From assembly GCF_000730425.1 (NCBI RefSeq), contig NZ_CP008896.1, positions 4,030,001 to 4,094,000 on the forward strand: 64,000 nucleotides of DNA, read 5' to 3'. Source of the DNA: Pseudomonas fluorescens (GTDB lineage Bacteria > Pseudomonadota > Gammaproteobacteria > Pseudomonadales > Pseudomonadaceae). The translations under genes were made by a program, and so were the position numbers. Position 1 is the stretch's first letter, and every line of letters starts with the position of its first letter. The notes beneath the pieces were generated by a model, which did not search any database, had not been told where the DNA came from, and saw only the letters and a list, made by a program, of their open reading frames with translations. Below are positions 47,013 to 55,100 of this stretch, in pieces.

Positions 47013-47331
47013 GGGTATAAAGGTCTTGGTCATGATTATGTTGCTGGTTGGGTGTATGTTCCCGGCTCACTAAGTGTAGCTGCAATGCCGGCAGCAGGTA
47101 TTGTTGGTGCAGCAGCAGTTGCTGCTATTTCTGGTGGTGCAAGCATCAGTTATCAGTTGTCCACAGAAAAGCCGTTTATTTACGTCGATGCATCGATTGC
47201 CGCTGCTGTTGGTGGGGCGACTCAGGGTAGAGGGTTTTGGGCTACGCAAGGTATGGGATTGGGCGGATCTTATCTGGGAAGTTTGATCAAGGGTGAGGAT
47301 TCGACGTATTCCCTTTTAGGTTCAGCTATAG
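47013..47331 (+). repeat. Second copy of the duplicated toxin-tip segment
   Basis: This is nearly identical to 46272-46590 and starts 3 bp after the stop of the first immunity gene. It is in a continuous open frame but has no signal or TPS domain. Recombination between the two copies would remove the first tip and immunity gene and fuse the second tip to TpsA1. Confidence 0.9.
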
Positions 47332-47486
47332 GTACTGGAGTAGGTTATAGGGTGGGTAATATGGTATCTGGCCAATTAAAGCCACTCGTAGGTAATGCAG
47401 CTAGCGAAGGGGTAGGATCTACCAAGGGATCTGCCATGTCTGAAGTGGTAGGTGGAGGTATATCTAATTTAGGTGGTGGTGAATGA
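47013..47486 (+). pseudogene. Orphan toxin tip (second copy of the TpsA1 C-terminus)
   Basis: The frame GYKGLGHDYVAGWVYVPGS and onward matches residues 3245-3401 of TpsA1. It is intact to a TGA at 47484-47486, 157 codons. There is no ATG or ribosome site at the beginning; a GTG at 47052 is the first possible start and would give 144 residues. As it stands it lacks any export domain, so it is a displaced C-terminal tip of the kind known for CdiA and Rhs proteins. Its last 58 residues differ from the first copy (SLLGSAIGTGVGYRVGN against SLMGSAVGGAMGFKGGQ), which suggests a different immunity specificity. The related immunity gene overlaps its stop. Confidence 0.8.
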
Positions 47487-47736
47487 AGCCTAAGTCTATA
47501 GGGATTTATCTGTTTGCGCTTCTTATTGTATACTTTGTACTGGCTTTTTTATACTTTGGCTGATGGGGGAGTTGATTGTTTTAGTGGTCGGTTATTTCAA
47601 GTTTGAAACTTGGCGCTTTGATTATTCTAATGTCGAGGCTTCCTTGTTGATTGGTGCTAGTTATGGTGTTCCGGTGGCGATAGGGATTTGGGTGCTATCG
47701 AAAATTAAAGATATAAAAAATAAAAAAGGCGGGTGA
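47483..47736 (+). pseudogene. Frameshifted immunity gene of the orphan tip
   Basis: ATG 47483 opens 26 codons (MKPKSIGIYLFALL...LYFG) and stops at TGA 47561-47563. If one T is added to the T6 tract at 47545-47550 the frame continues for 84 residues to TGA 47734-47736, giving FFILWLMGELIVLVVGYF and then GVPVAIGIWVLSKIKD. This matches the first immunity protein (HYFKSGVLDFTKID; AIPVAIGVWVLYLLKE) in length and two-helix layout. The gene is therefore a broken homologue, or a phase-variable one, unless the base is a sequencing error. Confidence 0.78.
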
Positions 47737-47839
47737 TTTGGTTTTCCAGTTTTTCACTGCGTGAGCAGAAAATTAGATGACTATTCGACTCGGACATAGA
47801 TGTAATTTTTTCGATGGCAAGAATTGATCTTGCTACCCC

Positions 47840-48600
47840 TTGTTACGAAAAGAAGCAGAGGACGCAGCCCGGAGTTTCGTGGCTGCAAGGTTTGGTCCTG
47901 AGGCCAAAGAGCAAGCTAAAGAGACTGCGCAAGACAAGGAGCTTGCAGCTTATTCGATCGAGTCCGAGCTTCGTAGTATCAAGGAGATAAACAACCCATT
48001 TGCGGCGGCGCAAACGGCGCGATTAGCGAAAGAGTTGGCAGAATTTGGATCGGACTTTATTTCTGTCTATGGCGATGCCAAGGCATTCTCAGAAGCTCAA
48101 GATCCGTTCGATTATGCGATCGCAAGCGTTGGGTTGATCCCCGGACTTGGAGACTCTGCTCAGAAAGTCCTGGGTAAGGCAAAAAACTATATCTTGAAGG
48201 GAAGGTGGCTGAGTCCGTGGATTTGGTGGAAGGGCTAGCGGAAAGCTTGCCATCTGGAACAGGTGCAAAGCAAATGTGGGGTCAATATAGTCATATCTCT
48301 GGAGTGAATCTTCCTAAAAGTCAGTCTAAGATGATTGCTGATTTTGAAACAGCAGGGTACCCAACAAAACCAGTAGTTTCTCCGACCAGAGGAAATATGG
48401 TCGGAACTCAATACATCTTGCTTGATGGTTCGCGAGTTCGGGTGATGCAGGCGGATGGTCGAAGTCCCCAGCGCGCATCATTCGAGAACGCTAATGGCGG
48501 ACCTGTTGATCCTACTACTGGAAAGCCCCCGCAGGGTTTATCGAAGGCTGAACGGAAGCAGTGGATTAGAGAGCGTACGCATATTGAGCAAGTGGACTAA
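47840..48600 (+). pseudogene. Orphan toxin tip with pre-toxin region, frameshifted
   Basis: Two frames make one product. The first (from about 47840, no good start; stop at 47825-47827 upstream in frame) encodes a helical region and DPFDYAIASVGLIPGLGDS, which looks like the pre-toxin linkers of polymorphic toxins. Adding one A to the A6 tract at 48181-48186 joins it as KAKKLYLEGKVAESVDLVEG to the second frame. That frame continues through GNMVGTQYILLDGSRVRVM to KAERKQWIRERTHIEQVD and TAA at 48598-48600. The final block, with FENANGGPVDP and RERTHIE, resembles tips I recall from Pseudomonas CdiA proteins, probably nucleases, but the activity is not shown. The candidate immunity gene begins on the next base. 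Confidence 0.7.
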
Positions 48601-48963
48601 ATGATGAATACATTCATGCAAGCTGTGGCTCTTTTGTTGCCTATGAAAATTGAAAGAGTATTTTGGGATGGCGATACTTTGATGCTTTTTTCAGCGGGTT
48701 GGAGCTTTCGGACTGAGAGCGCGTGGCGCGTGTCTAAGGGGGGGGAACTGCTGTTCGCTTGTTGGGACGACGACGCCCTTGACCATGTTTCTGAGCTTTT
48801 AGGTTTATCCATTATTGAGGTAGATTGGCTTATTGATGCTCAGCCAATTGATCCATTTTTTAAATTATCTGACGGCCGCGTCTTGAATGCATTTTGTTCG
48901 TCATCAACTGAGCCTTGGCTGATGGAGTTCTCGGATGGGGCCGTTTATTTAGGCAACACGTAA
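48601..48963 (+). CDS. Candidate immunity protein for the RERTH-type tip
   Basis: This is a 120-residue acidic soluble protein with no signal or membrane helix. ATG 48601 directly follows the stop of the broken tip, with a second ATG at 48604. Position and size fit an immunity gene. The sequence includes ERVFWDGDTLMLFSAGW and LMEFSDGAVYL, a pattern of beta-strands with acidic turns. I do not recognise the family with certainty. It is intact although its toxin is frameshifted. Confidence 0.65.
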   Translation: MMNTFMQAVALLLPMKIERVFWDGDTLMLFSAGWSFRTESAWRVSKGGELLFACWDDDALDHVSELLGLSIIEVDWLIDAQPIDPFFKLSDGRVLNAFCSSSTEPWLMEFSDGAVYLGNT

Positions 48964-48971
48964 TTTCATAA

Positions 48972-49292
48972 ATTTTTCTTGGTGCAAAAGCGACAGGCGA
49001 TTGGGAAAAATTGAGTGGTCAACTCAGTGAGGCCACGAAAGGGAAAGGTAGTTTTGGCATTGGTTCAGCTACAAGAGAACAAGCTGATGTTATGGGAAAA
49101 GCTTGGGTTGGTGATGGGTATAAAGTAGCTAGTGACGGAAAAACGTTAGTTGGCCAGGATGGTTTGAGGCAGTATAGGCCTCTCACTTACAAACCATACC
49201 AGCAGGTAACTCAAGCTAATTTTTAGCAAAAATTTCCAGATCAAGAAACAAAAAAGTGGTAGTCAAATGTCCACTTGGATATCACGGATTAA
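48972..49292 (+). pseudogene. Third orphan toxin tip, broken by two stop codons
   Basis: The frame from 48972 reads FLGAKATGDWEKLSG and GSATREQADVMGKAWVG, then KTLVGQDGLRQYRPLTYKP. TAG at 49224-49226 follows QANF and a second TAG at 49260-49262 follows KKW, before the end SNVHLDITD and TAA at 49290-49292. The GLRQYRP...QANF...HLDI pattern is one I recall from intact C-terminal tips in pseudomonad haemagglutinins, where E and Q would stand at the two stops. There is no start codon or export domain. The partner gene begins 3 bp later. Confidence 0.72.
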
Positions 49293-49295
49293 ACT

Positions 49296-49661
49296 ATGAG
49301 CGCAGAATTAAAGCGGGTTCATAGTCCCGGTATTTATGATCTCGAAAGTTACCATCCTGCATGTGCGGATAGTTTTTGCGTCCTTCTGCAAGCGATGATT
49401 GGCCCATCGGGTGAGGATGGTGAGGAGTCATTTGATATCGAGGTTTACACTCCAAAGTGGATTGAAAATAACCTTGGAACAGACGAGGTTCTTATAGGAA
49501 TGCATTACCTTATTGTTCGTGAGTACAATTATCAAAAAATTGTTCACGCTATTGAGAAGTTCTTGCTGGATTGTTCAGGGACGAACTGGCGCGAAATCTC
49601 AAAAAAAGTATCAAGATTAGGCTTGTGGGAGTTTGAAGGATACGAAGAAGGAGGTCCATGA
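49296..49661 (+). CDS. Imm8-family immunity protein
   Basis: This is a 121-residue soluble protein that fits the Imm8 pattern: it begins AELKRVHSPGIYDLESYHP, continues with FCVLLQAMIGPSGEDGEESF and YTPKWI, and ends RLGLWEFEGYEEG. ATG 49296 lies 3 bp after the broken third tip, so it is the immunity gene of that module. The gene is intact. It may still protect this strain against neighbours that carry a working version of the tip. A strong terminator 29 bp after the stop ends the array. Confidence 0.82.
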   Translation: MSAELKRVHSPGIYDLESYHPACADSFCVLLQAMIGPSGEDGEESFDIEVYTPKWIENNLGTDEVLIGMHYLIVREYNYQKIVHAIEKFLLDCSGTNWREISKKVSRLGLWEFEGYEEGGP

Positions 49662-49689
49662 GTAGGGCATGGCCACTCCCTTTACACAG

Positions 49690-49718
49690 ACACCGGCCTA
49701 GTGCCGGTGTTTTCTTCT
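49690..49718 (+). terminator. Rho-independent terminator ending the immunity array
   Basis: ACACCGGC (49690-49697) pairs with GCCGGTGT (49703-49710) around CTAGT, followed by TTTCTTCT. It lies 29 bp after the Imm8 gene. Confidence 0.85.
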
Positions 49719-49831
49719 CATTGGAGGGATATGGCTACAGTGACCGGACGTTGCACGCCGTATCGAGCTTGAGCTATTCAAAGACCTCGGCTGGCTCGTC
49801 CTTGTGCAATAGCAATTCTTGGATTAGGTTC

Positions 49832-49857
49832 GGGAAAAGGGGACAGATTTATTTTTA
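49832..49857. other. AAAAGGGGACAGATTTATTT motif, possible transposon scar
   Basis: This polypurine-then-T sequence is one I recall flanking REP-associated (RAYT, IS200-like) transposase genes in Proteobacteria. No transposase is present here, so it may be a leftover end. Around it, 49719-49937 has no supported gene. Confidence 0.35.
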
Positions 49858-49937
49858 GCAGCATTGTGGATTCACACGCCGCCCAATCACATCCATCAAG
49901 TTGCAGCCATCGCACGGGAGTGGTGCGAGGTGGCATG

Positions 49938-50040
49938 TGTAGGAGCCGGCTTGCCGGCGATGGTCGTCAACGATGACGCTGGGCATCTGACACCCTGCGG
50001 CGGTCTCGCGGCTGCTATCGCTGGCAAGCCAGCTCCTACA
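49938..50040. repeat. REPIN of the GTAGGAGCCGGC class
   Basis: TGTAGGAGCCGGCTTGCCGG begins at 49938. An inverted, slightly diverged copy (GCTGGCAAGCCAGCTCCTAC) ends at 50040. The spacer is about 55 bp. It lies between the immunity array and the second TPS locus. Confidence 0.82.
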
Positions 50041-50183
50041 GAGGGAGGGGGAGAGGCCTGTCGTCGGAAATGGGATCCAATTCACAAAATAACCACGAAC
50101 TTTTTCGCGTATTTGGCTACTAAACCCTCGCGGCACAACATTGATGGCCAACTAATGGCCGCTTTCAAGTTGCGCCGAAAGCA

Positions 50184-50222
50184 GTATCAAAACTGATACC
50201 GCTTGTCGGAATAAAAATTCCG
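50184..50222. promoter_or_regulatory. Two short perfect dyads in the AT-rich leader of tpsB2
   Basis: GTATCA-AAAC-TGATAC (50184-50199) and CGGAAT-AAAA-ATTCCG (50207-50222) are exact 6-bp inverted repeats 7 bp apart. They lie 150-190 bp before the tpsB2 start. The rest of 50041-50373 is AT-rich with no supported gene. The dyads may be operators; no clear -35/-10 pair was found. Confidence 0.4.
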
Positions 50223-50373
50223 AATACAAGCATTTAATTGTTGCTGATGTTTTTTATCTTTGCTAATCAGCAGCTTACGGGTGATTTAATTTTCAGCTTC
50301 AACTAGCCGGGAATTTTGGCTGTGTGGAAGTTCGATGTTAGTTTGCCGCCCCTTGTTATTCGATGGATCGAAC

Positions 50374-52092
50374 ATGCCTTTGTTATTACCACGGATTCGG
50401 TATTCCCTGTGTATTGCCCTGCTCGCCTTCTGCGCGTCAAACAGCGCAGTGGCTGCGACCTCGCCTGGCGATCAGGACCTGATCCGCGACCGGCAAAACC
50501 GTCTGCTGGAAGAGCAGCGCCGGCGTCTTGAAGACCTCAAGGAGTTGCCCGGCAAGGAAGTCAAACCCGCAACGCCCACCGCTCCAGTGGACAGCCGTTG
50601 CTTCCCGATCAAGACCATCGAACTCAAAGGCGCCGACAGCCTGTCTGCCACCGAGCGTGAGCGCTTGATCAAGCCTTACACGGGCCAGTGCCTGGGCGTT
50701 TCCCAACTCAATCAACTGCTCAAGGCCGTCACCGATCACTACATCGACAAGGGCATGGTCACCAGCCGCGCCTACTTGCCGCAGCAGGATTTGTCCAAAG
50801 GGCATCTGCAAGTGTTGGTGGTGGAAGGCAAGCTCGAAGACTTGAAGGGTGCCGACGACAGCAAACTGTCACCGCGCGAGTTGGCCATGGCCTTCCCCGG
50901 TAAAAACGGCGATTTGCTCAACCTGCGGGAAATCGAGCAGGCCATCGATCAGCTCAACCGCTTGCCATCCAACCAGGCGCAAATGGAATTGGCCCCTGGC
51001 GATGCGGTGGGCGGCAGTACGGTGCTGGTGAAAAACGCCCCGCAAAAACCCTGGCGCGCCAGCCTGTCGCGCAATAACGACGGGCAGAAAAGCACTGGCG
51101 AGCAGCAGTGGGGCGCCGGCCTTGAGTGGGACAGCCCCCTGGGCCTGGCCGACCAGTTGGTGCTGCGCGGCGGCCACGACGCGATCAGCGATCACCAGAA
51201 GACGTCGAAGAATGGCATGTTCTATTACAACGTGCCGTGGGGCTGGTGGAACTTCAGCTACACCTACAGCGAGAGCGATTACCGTGCGCTGGGCCAGGCT
51301 GACACGTTCAGTTTCAAGCAATCGGGCGACAGCCAGAACCACCAACTGCGCGCCGAGCGCGTGGTGCACCGCGATGATGTGAGCAAGACTTCGGTCAACG
51401 TTGGCCTGGCCCACCTGCGCACCAACAACTACGTGTTCAACACTCGTCTGGACAGCAGCACCCGCCTGAGCGAAATGCAGGTAGGTATCAACCATGGCCG
51501 GCGGGTCGGCAGTGCCTACGTCAACATGGACCTGGGCATGCAGAATGGCATTGGTTTGCTCGATGCCCAGTCTCAAGAGGACCGCGACAGATTCGGCAAT
51601 CGCCTACCCGATTCGCGCTACCGCAAATACACCGCCACCGTCAGCTACCTGCAGCCGTTCACGCTGTGGGGCGAGTCGCTCAGCTTTACCAGCCTGGCCA
51701 CCGGGCAACGCAGTGAAGACATCTTGTTCAGCCCGCAGCGCATGAGCCTGGGGGGTTCGTCCTCGGTGCGCGGGTTCAAGGACCAGCAACTCAACGGCGA
51801 CAGCGGCGGCTACTGGCGCAACGACCTGCGCTGGGCGCGCCCGGTGCTGGTGGACTGGCTGCGCCCGGCCTTCGGCGAGTACGGCGTGAGCCTGGGCTAC
51901 GACCAGGGCGTGATCCGCAACGACCGCTACAACGGCACTACCCACGGCCGGGTTTCCAGCAACTCCGTGGAGCTGTTCGCCCGTGGCAAATACGTCAGCA
52001 CCAGTGTGACCTTTGCCCATTCCTTGGAACGTCCGGCAGTGATGAGCGAGCGCGAAGCGCCGATCTACTTCCGGATGGATTTCTACCTGTAA
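50374..52092 (+). CDS. TpsB2: ShlB/FhaC/CdiB-type outer-membrane transporter
   Basis: This is a 572-residue paralogue of TpsB1, very close along its whole length and nearly identical in the barrel. It has a signal peptide (ALLAFCASNSAVAA), a helical linker (DRQNRLLEEQRRRLEDL), POTRA-like domains (CFPIKTIELKGADSLS; LPQQDLSKGHLQVLVVEG), a barrel with VRGFKDQQL and the C-terminus RMDFYL. The start is ATG 50374, in the same context (TTCGATGGATCGAA before it) as the paralogue; ATG 50335 is a longer alternative. It exports TpsA2, 30 bp downstream. Confidence 0.9.
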   Translation: MPLLLPRIRYSLCIALLAFCASNSAVAATSPGDQDLIRDRQNRLLEEQRRRLEDLKELPGKEVKPATPTAPVDSRCFPIKTIELKGADSLSATERERLIKPYTGQCLGVSQLNQLLKAVTDHYIDKGMVTSRAYLPQQDLSKGHLQVLVVEGKLEDLKGADDSKLSPRELAMAFPGKNGDLLNLREIEQAIDQLNRLPSNQAQMELAPGDAVGGSTVLVKNAPQKPWRASLSRNNDGQKSTGEQQWGAGLEWDSPLGLADQLVLRGGHDAISDHQKTSKNGMFYYNVPWGWWNFSYTYSESDYRALGQADTFSFKQSGDSQNHQLRAERVVHRDDVSKTSVNVGLAHLRTNNYVFNTRLDSSTRLSEMQVGINHGRRVGSAYVNMDLGMQNGIGLLDAQSQEDRDRFGNRLPDSRYRKYTATVSYLQPFTLWGESLSFTSLATGQRSEDILFSPQRMSLGGSSSVRGFKDQQLNGDSGGYWRNDLRWARPVLVDWLRPAFGEYGVSLGYDQGVIRNDRYNGTTHGRVSSNSVELFARGKYVSTSVTFAHSLERPAVMSEREAPIYFRMDFYL

Positions 52093-52122
52093 TTCAACGC
52101 CTAGCCGCATCGAGAATTTGAC

Positions 52123-55100
52123 ATGGATGTCCGCCTGTTTGCCCGCCTGCCTTCTTCAGCCATGAACAGCCGTGACGCGTTCTGCGGCCTGCCCAAGCGC
52201 GGCCTGGTGCTGATCCTGGCCAACGCGCTGTTCTGGCAGCCGCTGCTGGCCCAGGCCGACGGCATTGTGGTCAGCGGCCCCGGCACCACGGTGGGCGCGG
52301 CGGGCAATGGCGTACCGGTGGTGAACATCGCCACGCCCAATGGCAGCGGCCTGTCCCACAACCAGTTCAAGGACTACAACGTCGGCCCCAATGGCGTGAT
52401 CCTCAACAACGCCGGCGGCCCGATGCAGTCCACCCAACTGGGCGGGATCATCCTGGGCAACCCCAACCTCAAGGGCGGCTCGGCCAATGTCATCCTCAAC
52501 GAAGTCAACGGTGGCAACCCCAGCCAGTTGCGCGGCTACACCGAAGTGGCAGGGCCGTCGGCCAAGGTCATCGTCGCCAACCCCTATGGCGTGACCTGTA
52601 ATGGCTGTGGCTTTATCAACACCCCCAACGTGACCCTGACCACCGGCAAACCCATCCTCGACAACGGTCGCCTGGACCGTTACCAGGTCGATGGCGGCGC
52701 GGTGACCATCGACGGCCAGGGCTTGAATGCGAGCAATGTCGACCGCTTCGAAATCATCACCCGCTCGGCCAAGATCAATGCACAGATCAATGCGCGCAAC
52801 CTGACCGTGATCGCCGGGCGCAATGATGTGGATGCACAGACTTTAAAAACCACCGCGCGGGCCGACGATGGCAGCAGCAAGCCTGAGCTTGCGATTGACT
52901 CCTCGGCCTTGGGCGGCATGTATGCCGGCGCGATCAAGCTGGTGGGCACCGAGACCGGCGTCGGGGTGAAGTTGGACGGCACGTTGGCGGCCAGTGCGGG
53001 CGATATCCAGCTCGATGCCAATGGGCACCTGAGCATGGCGCAAGCGGCGGCCAGTGGCGCGATTGACGTCAAGGCGGCGAGTCTTGATGCCAAGGGCCCG
53101 GCCTACGCCGGCACCGCCCTGACGGTGAAAACCAGTGGCGACCTGAACACCCAGAAAAGCCTCGCCGCCCGCGACACGGTGCGCCTGAGCAGCGGTGGCC
53201 AGTTGAGCAACAGCGGCGTGATCGAGGCCGGTGTGAATGCCGATAACACCCGCACCACCACCGGCGATGTCAGCCTCGATGCCCGTGATATCCGCAACAA
53301 CGGCAGCGTGGTTGCCAGCCGTGCCGCCACGGTCAAGGCCAGCCAGACCCTGGATAACCAGGGCGGCACCCTCAGCGCCCGGAAGTCCCTGGACGTCACC
53401 GCCACCACCGTGGATAACCGCAACAAAGGCCGACTGCTGGCCAGCGGCAACACTCAGTTGACCGCCGCTGCGCTGCACAACAGCCAGGGCGAAATCATCA
53501 GCGATGGCGCGTTGCAGGCCACGGTCGCGCAGGTCAATAACCAGGGCGGCGTGCTGGTCAGCCACGGCACCCTCAGCGTGACCGGCGACAGCCTGGATAA
53601 CAGCAATAAAGGCGTGATCTCCAGTGCCGGAGCGCAAACCCTGACCTTGAGCGGCGCGCTCAACAACAGCCAGGGCGGGGCCATCGACAGTGCCGCCGCA
53701 TTCACCCTGCGTGGCAGCAGCCTGGACAACAGCGCCGGCAGCCTGACCGCCAGCGCGGCGGTGACCCTCGACCTGCTGGCCGACCTGATCAACCGCAACG
53801 GCAAACTGGCCAGTGCAGGCCCGCTGTCGATCGAGCGTGTGGCAGCCCTCGATAACCAGGGCGGCAAACTCACCAGCCAAACCCTGCTCACGGTATTGGC
53901 GGCCAGCCTGGACAACCGTCACAGCGGCACCCTGGCCGCAAACGGTGGGCTGACCCTGAACGCCAGCGGCCTGGTGCAAAACGACAGCGATGGCCTGATC
54001 CATAGCGAAAACGCCGGCCTCAACCTCACGGTCGGTAGCCTGAACAACGGCGGGGGCAAGCTCGCGGCCAAGGCGGGCGATGCGCTGATCAACGCGGGTG
54101 TTTTCAACAACGGTAATGGCGGTGTATTCGCCGGCCAGCGCGTGCGCCTCAGTGGCGGCGGCGTCGATAACGCCGGGCAGATCGCCGGGCAACAGGTCGA
54201 CCTCAGCCTGCTGGGCGCCCTTAACAACCGTGGCCTGATCGAAAGCACCAGCACCCTGGCTATCGCCGCCGCCAGCCTGAGCAACCAGGGCGGGCAATTG
54301 CGTGCGCTGGGCAGCGGTGGCCAAAGCCGCCTGGCCATTGGCGGTGTGCTGGACAACAGCGGTGGCAAGCTGGAAGCCGCCAATACCGACCTGAGCCTGG
54401 CCGCTGGTACGTTCCAGAACCAGGGCGGCAGCGTGCTGCATGTGGGCACCGGGGTGTTCGATATCGCTGGGATCAACCTCGATAACGTCGGCGGCAGCCT
54501 GATCACCCAGGGCGACCTGAGCCTGGACAAAGCCTCCTGGACCAACAGCAGCCTGATCCAGGCCGGCAACCTCACGGTCAATGTCGACACCCTCGAACAA
54601 ACCACCAGCGGCCAACTGCTCGCGGCCAACGGCATCAAGGGCACGGGCCAGAACTGGTCCACCCAGGGCGTGATCGCCAGTCACGGCAACCTTGACCTGA
54701 CCCTGGGCGGCACCCTCGACAACACTGGCCGCCTGACCGCCGCCACAGACTTCACGCTGGCCAGCGCCGCGCTGAACAACCTCGGCACCCTGGGCAGTGG
54801 TCGCAGCATGACCCTGACCACCGCCAGCCTGCTCAACCAGAACGGCCTGCTGTTCAGCGCCGCCGATATGAGCCTGCGGGTCGAGCGCCTGAAAAACCTG
54901 GGTGCCGACATCTACGCCATGGGCAACCTGAGCATCGACCTCGACGGCAAAGGGGCCTTGGCCACCAGCATCATCAACAGCTCATCGAGCATCCAGAGTG
55001 ACGGCAACCTGAGCCTGGCCGCCGGTACCCTGCAGAATATCCGCACGGTGTTGACCAGCGAGTCGGGGATCTACAGTGCTTCGATCAGCCCGGTGCAGTG

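Noticed and set aside
47101..47286. 61-codon frame in the second toxin-tip copy, with a twin in the first copy
   Set aside because: It is preserved only because the DNA is duplicated; the toxin-tip frame has the meaningful sequence.
49658..49858. 66-codon frame after the Imm8 gene
   Set aside because: It contains the rho-independent terminator and its residues look random.
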